From Desulfovibrio legallii (GTDB lineage Bacteria > Desulfobacterota > Desulfovibrionia > Desulfovibrionales > Desulfovibrionaceae), in the NCBI RefSeq assembly GCF_004309735.1, contig NZ_SIXC01000007.1, positions 39,226 through 103,225 on the forward strand: a stretch of DNA of 64,000 nucleotides, written 5' to 3'. Made by a program: the position numbers and the translations under genes. The notes beneath the pieces were generated by a model that saw only the letters and a program-made list of their open reading frames with translations, did no database searches and was not told the origin of the DNA. This document shows positions 62,637 to 64,000 of the stretch, one piece after another (position 1 is the stretch's first letter; each line of letters begins with the position of its first letter).

Positions 62637-64000
62637 ATGCCCCCTATTGTCGTCATCGCTCCTGAAAGCGCCAGCTACCAAATAACCCAAAGGGTTGCCG
62701 TTGAACTGGGCCTGCAGGACAAAATCCGTCTGCACCTCACTGGCCTCAGCCGTTCGCTGCACGTAGCCCGTCAAGCTGAAGAGCAAGGGGCGCAGGTTAT
62801 TGTGGTGCGCGGCTGGTCCGCCAATCAGATCATTGAAGCGGGCATTAAGGTTCCTGTGGTGTTTTTGCCCATCAGCATGCGCGACCTGGTCTATGTCCTG
62901 AACCAGGCGGCGGCCAAATCGCCCAAGAAGCATCCACGCCTGGGCTTTGTAGCTTACCCGCAGCTGCACAAGGAGCTGGCCGCCATCAGCACCCTGCTGC
63001 GCCCGGATCTGCGCATCTACCCCAGCGGCGGCCAACCCGAAGAGATGCGTGCGGCCATCGCCCAGGCTGCCGAAGACGGCGTGGACGTGGTCATAGGCGG
63101 CGAAACCTCTGTCAATATTGCCGAAAGCCTGGGCCTGTGCAGCCAGCTGCTGATCTGCGGCGAGACCTCCGTCCGTCAGGCCCTGCTGGAGGCCCAGCGT
63201 ATTGTCTACGCCCGTGAGCTGGAGCAGGCCCAAAGCCTCAAATTCAAAACGGTCATTGACCATTCCCACGACGGCATCGTTTCTTTGGACGCCGCGGGGC
63301 GTGTGCTTCTGGTCAACCCCGTGGCCCGGCGCATGCTCCGTCTCAAAAACGACATCACCCATTATGCCTTCAAAAGTATCCTGGACCTGCCCCACCTGGA
63401 TCGTTGCCTGCTGCTCGGGGCCAGCGTGGAAGACGAAATGGTGGCGGTGGAAGGCCGCAAACTGCTGTTCTCGGCCATTCCCATTCATGTGGCTGGCTTC
63501 GTGCACGGCGCTGTCATCACCTTTCAGGAACCCCGTGCCATTGCCGCCAAAGAGAGCAAAATCCGCCATGAAGACGCCGCCATGACGGCCCAGCACACCT
63601 TTGAGGATATTCTGGGCGCATCGCCAGACATCCTGGCGGCCATAGCCAGGGCGCGCAGATTCGCCACAGCGCGACAGCCCGTGCTGATTCAAGGTGAAAC
63701 GGGCACCGGCAAAGAACTTTTTGCCCAGTCCATCCACAACGCCAGCCCCCGCAGTCAGGAGGCCTTTGTGGCCGTCAACTGCGGCGCTCTGCCGCAGTCG
63801 CTTCTGGAATCGGAGCTCTTCGGCTATGCGGACGGCGCCTTTACCGGCGCCAGCCGCAAGGGCAAACCCGGCCTTTTTGAAATGGCGCACATGGGCACCC
63901 TGTTTCTGGACGAAATCGGCGAAATGGACCTCCGGGCCCAGCAACGCCTGTTGCGCGTACTGGAAACCCAATGTGTGCTGCGCATCAGCGGCACCCGCAA
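62637..64000 (+). CDS. PrpR-type sigma-54-dependent transcription activator, 3' end outside window
   Basis: The frame starts at the ATG 62637 (GAGGA 5 bases upstream) and is open to the right edge, 454 codons. Residues 1-185 are a PrpR N-terminal sensory domain ([59 protein letters not shown]). Residues 205-300 are a PAS domain ([23 protein letters not shown]). From 325 is the AAA+ domain: [11 protein letters not shown], Walker A GETGTGKE, sigma-54 loop [11 protein letters not shown], Walker [12 protein letters not shown]. The HTH is beyond the window. Divergent to the dehydrogenase, its probable target. Confidence 0.93.
   Translation, partial: MPPIVVIAPESASYQITQRVAVELGLQDKIRLHLTGLSRSLHVARQAEEQGAQVIVVRGWSANQIIEAGIKVPVVFLPISMRDLVYVLNQAAAKSPKKHPRLGFVAYPQLHKELAAISTLLRPDLRIYPSGGQPEEMRAAIAQAAEDGVDVVIGGETSVNIAESLGLCSQLLICGETSVRQALLEAQRIVYARELEQAQSLKFKTVIDHSHDGIVSLDAAGRVLLVNPVARRMLRLKNDITHYAFKSILDLPHLDRCLLLGASVEDEMVAVEGRKLLFSAIPIHVAGFVHGAVITFQEPRAIAAKESKIRHEDAAMTAQHTFEDILGASPDILAAIARARRFATARQPVLIQGETGTGKELFAQSIHNASPRSQEAFVAVNCGALPQSLLESELFGYADGAFTGASRKGKPGLFEMAHMGTLFLDEIGEMDLRAQQRLLRVLETQCVLRISGTR

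Overview
The window is GC-rich, dense and bacterial, and reads as chromosome of a Desulfovibrionaceae-type sulfate reducer (Desulfovibrio/Bilophila relatives). That placement is inference. It rests on the siroheme-type tetrapyrrole genes beside hemA and a ccsA/hemX-like gene, sigma-54-driven flagellar operons, a molybdopterin oxidoreductase with a four-cluster ferredoxin subunit and a TauE/SafE exporter, an FmdE-type protein, a PrpR-type sigma-54 activator and overall gene style. I see no rRNA, tRNA, CRISPR array, insertion sequence or prophage.

Left end (1-9300): a partial membrane protein gene, then a tightly packed eight-gene minus-strand operon: GntR regulator, 93-residue twin-arginine-like protein, large Trp/His-rich membrane protein, Tat-exported metallo-beta-lactamase-fold protein, CobW-type GTPase with a long N-terminal extension, ExbB, ExbD and TonB. 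Two identical 13-bp TTGGTATGACCAA palindromes lie between the GntR gene and a divergent PAS/GAF sensor gene. A tautomerase gene follows.

9300-16700: a translationally coupled minus-strand operon with a receiver-only response regulator and a dCache histidine kinase flanked by two paralogous PEP-synthase-like proteins. One keeps the catalytic histidine; the other has lost it. 17000-24940: flagellar basal-body genes flgB-flgC-fliE, then fliF, a small ORF that copies the FliF C-terminal tail, fliG, fliH and fliI. Each block has a sigma-54 promoter.

25100-29620 (plus): precorrin-2 dehydrogenase/ferrochelatase, a ccsA/hemX-like gene, hemA, a small unknown and tilS. 29800-36420: FmdE protein, TonB-dependent receptor, methyltransferase and a FecBCD-type ABC importer, probably one metal or metallophore uptake unit. 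36680-38910 (minus): lipoprotein, small protein and zinc-ribbon/Yip1 membrane protein.

39020-44680: a promoter and a yybP-ykoY-type (Mn2+) riboswitch with terminator precede a CaCA-type cation exchanger, followed by a DUF3298-like protein and a 1040-residue membrane protein. 44946-50031: groES-groEL, a YgaP-like rhodanese and a persulfide-dioxygenase-like hydrolase, then an old-yellow-enzyme reductase. 50300-55513 (minus): small genes, TauE/SafE, ferredoxin and molybdoenzyme. 56003-61263: a YhaO/YhaN-type nuclease-ATPase pair. 61415-64000: an Ldh_2-family dehydrogenase divergent from a PrpR-type sigma-54 activator that runs off the end.
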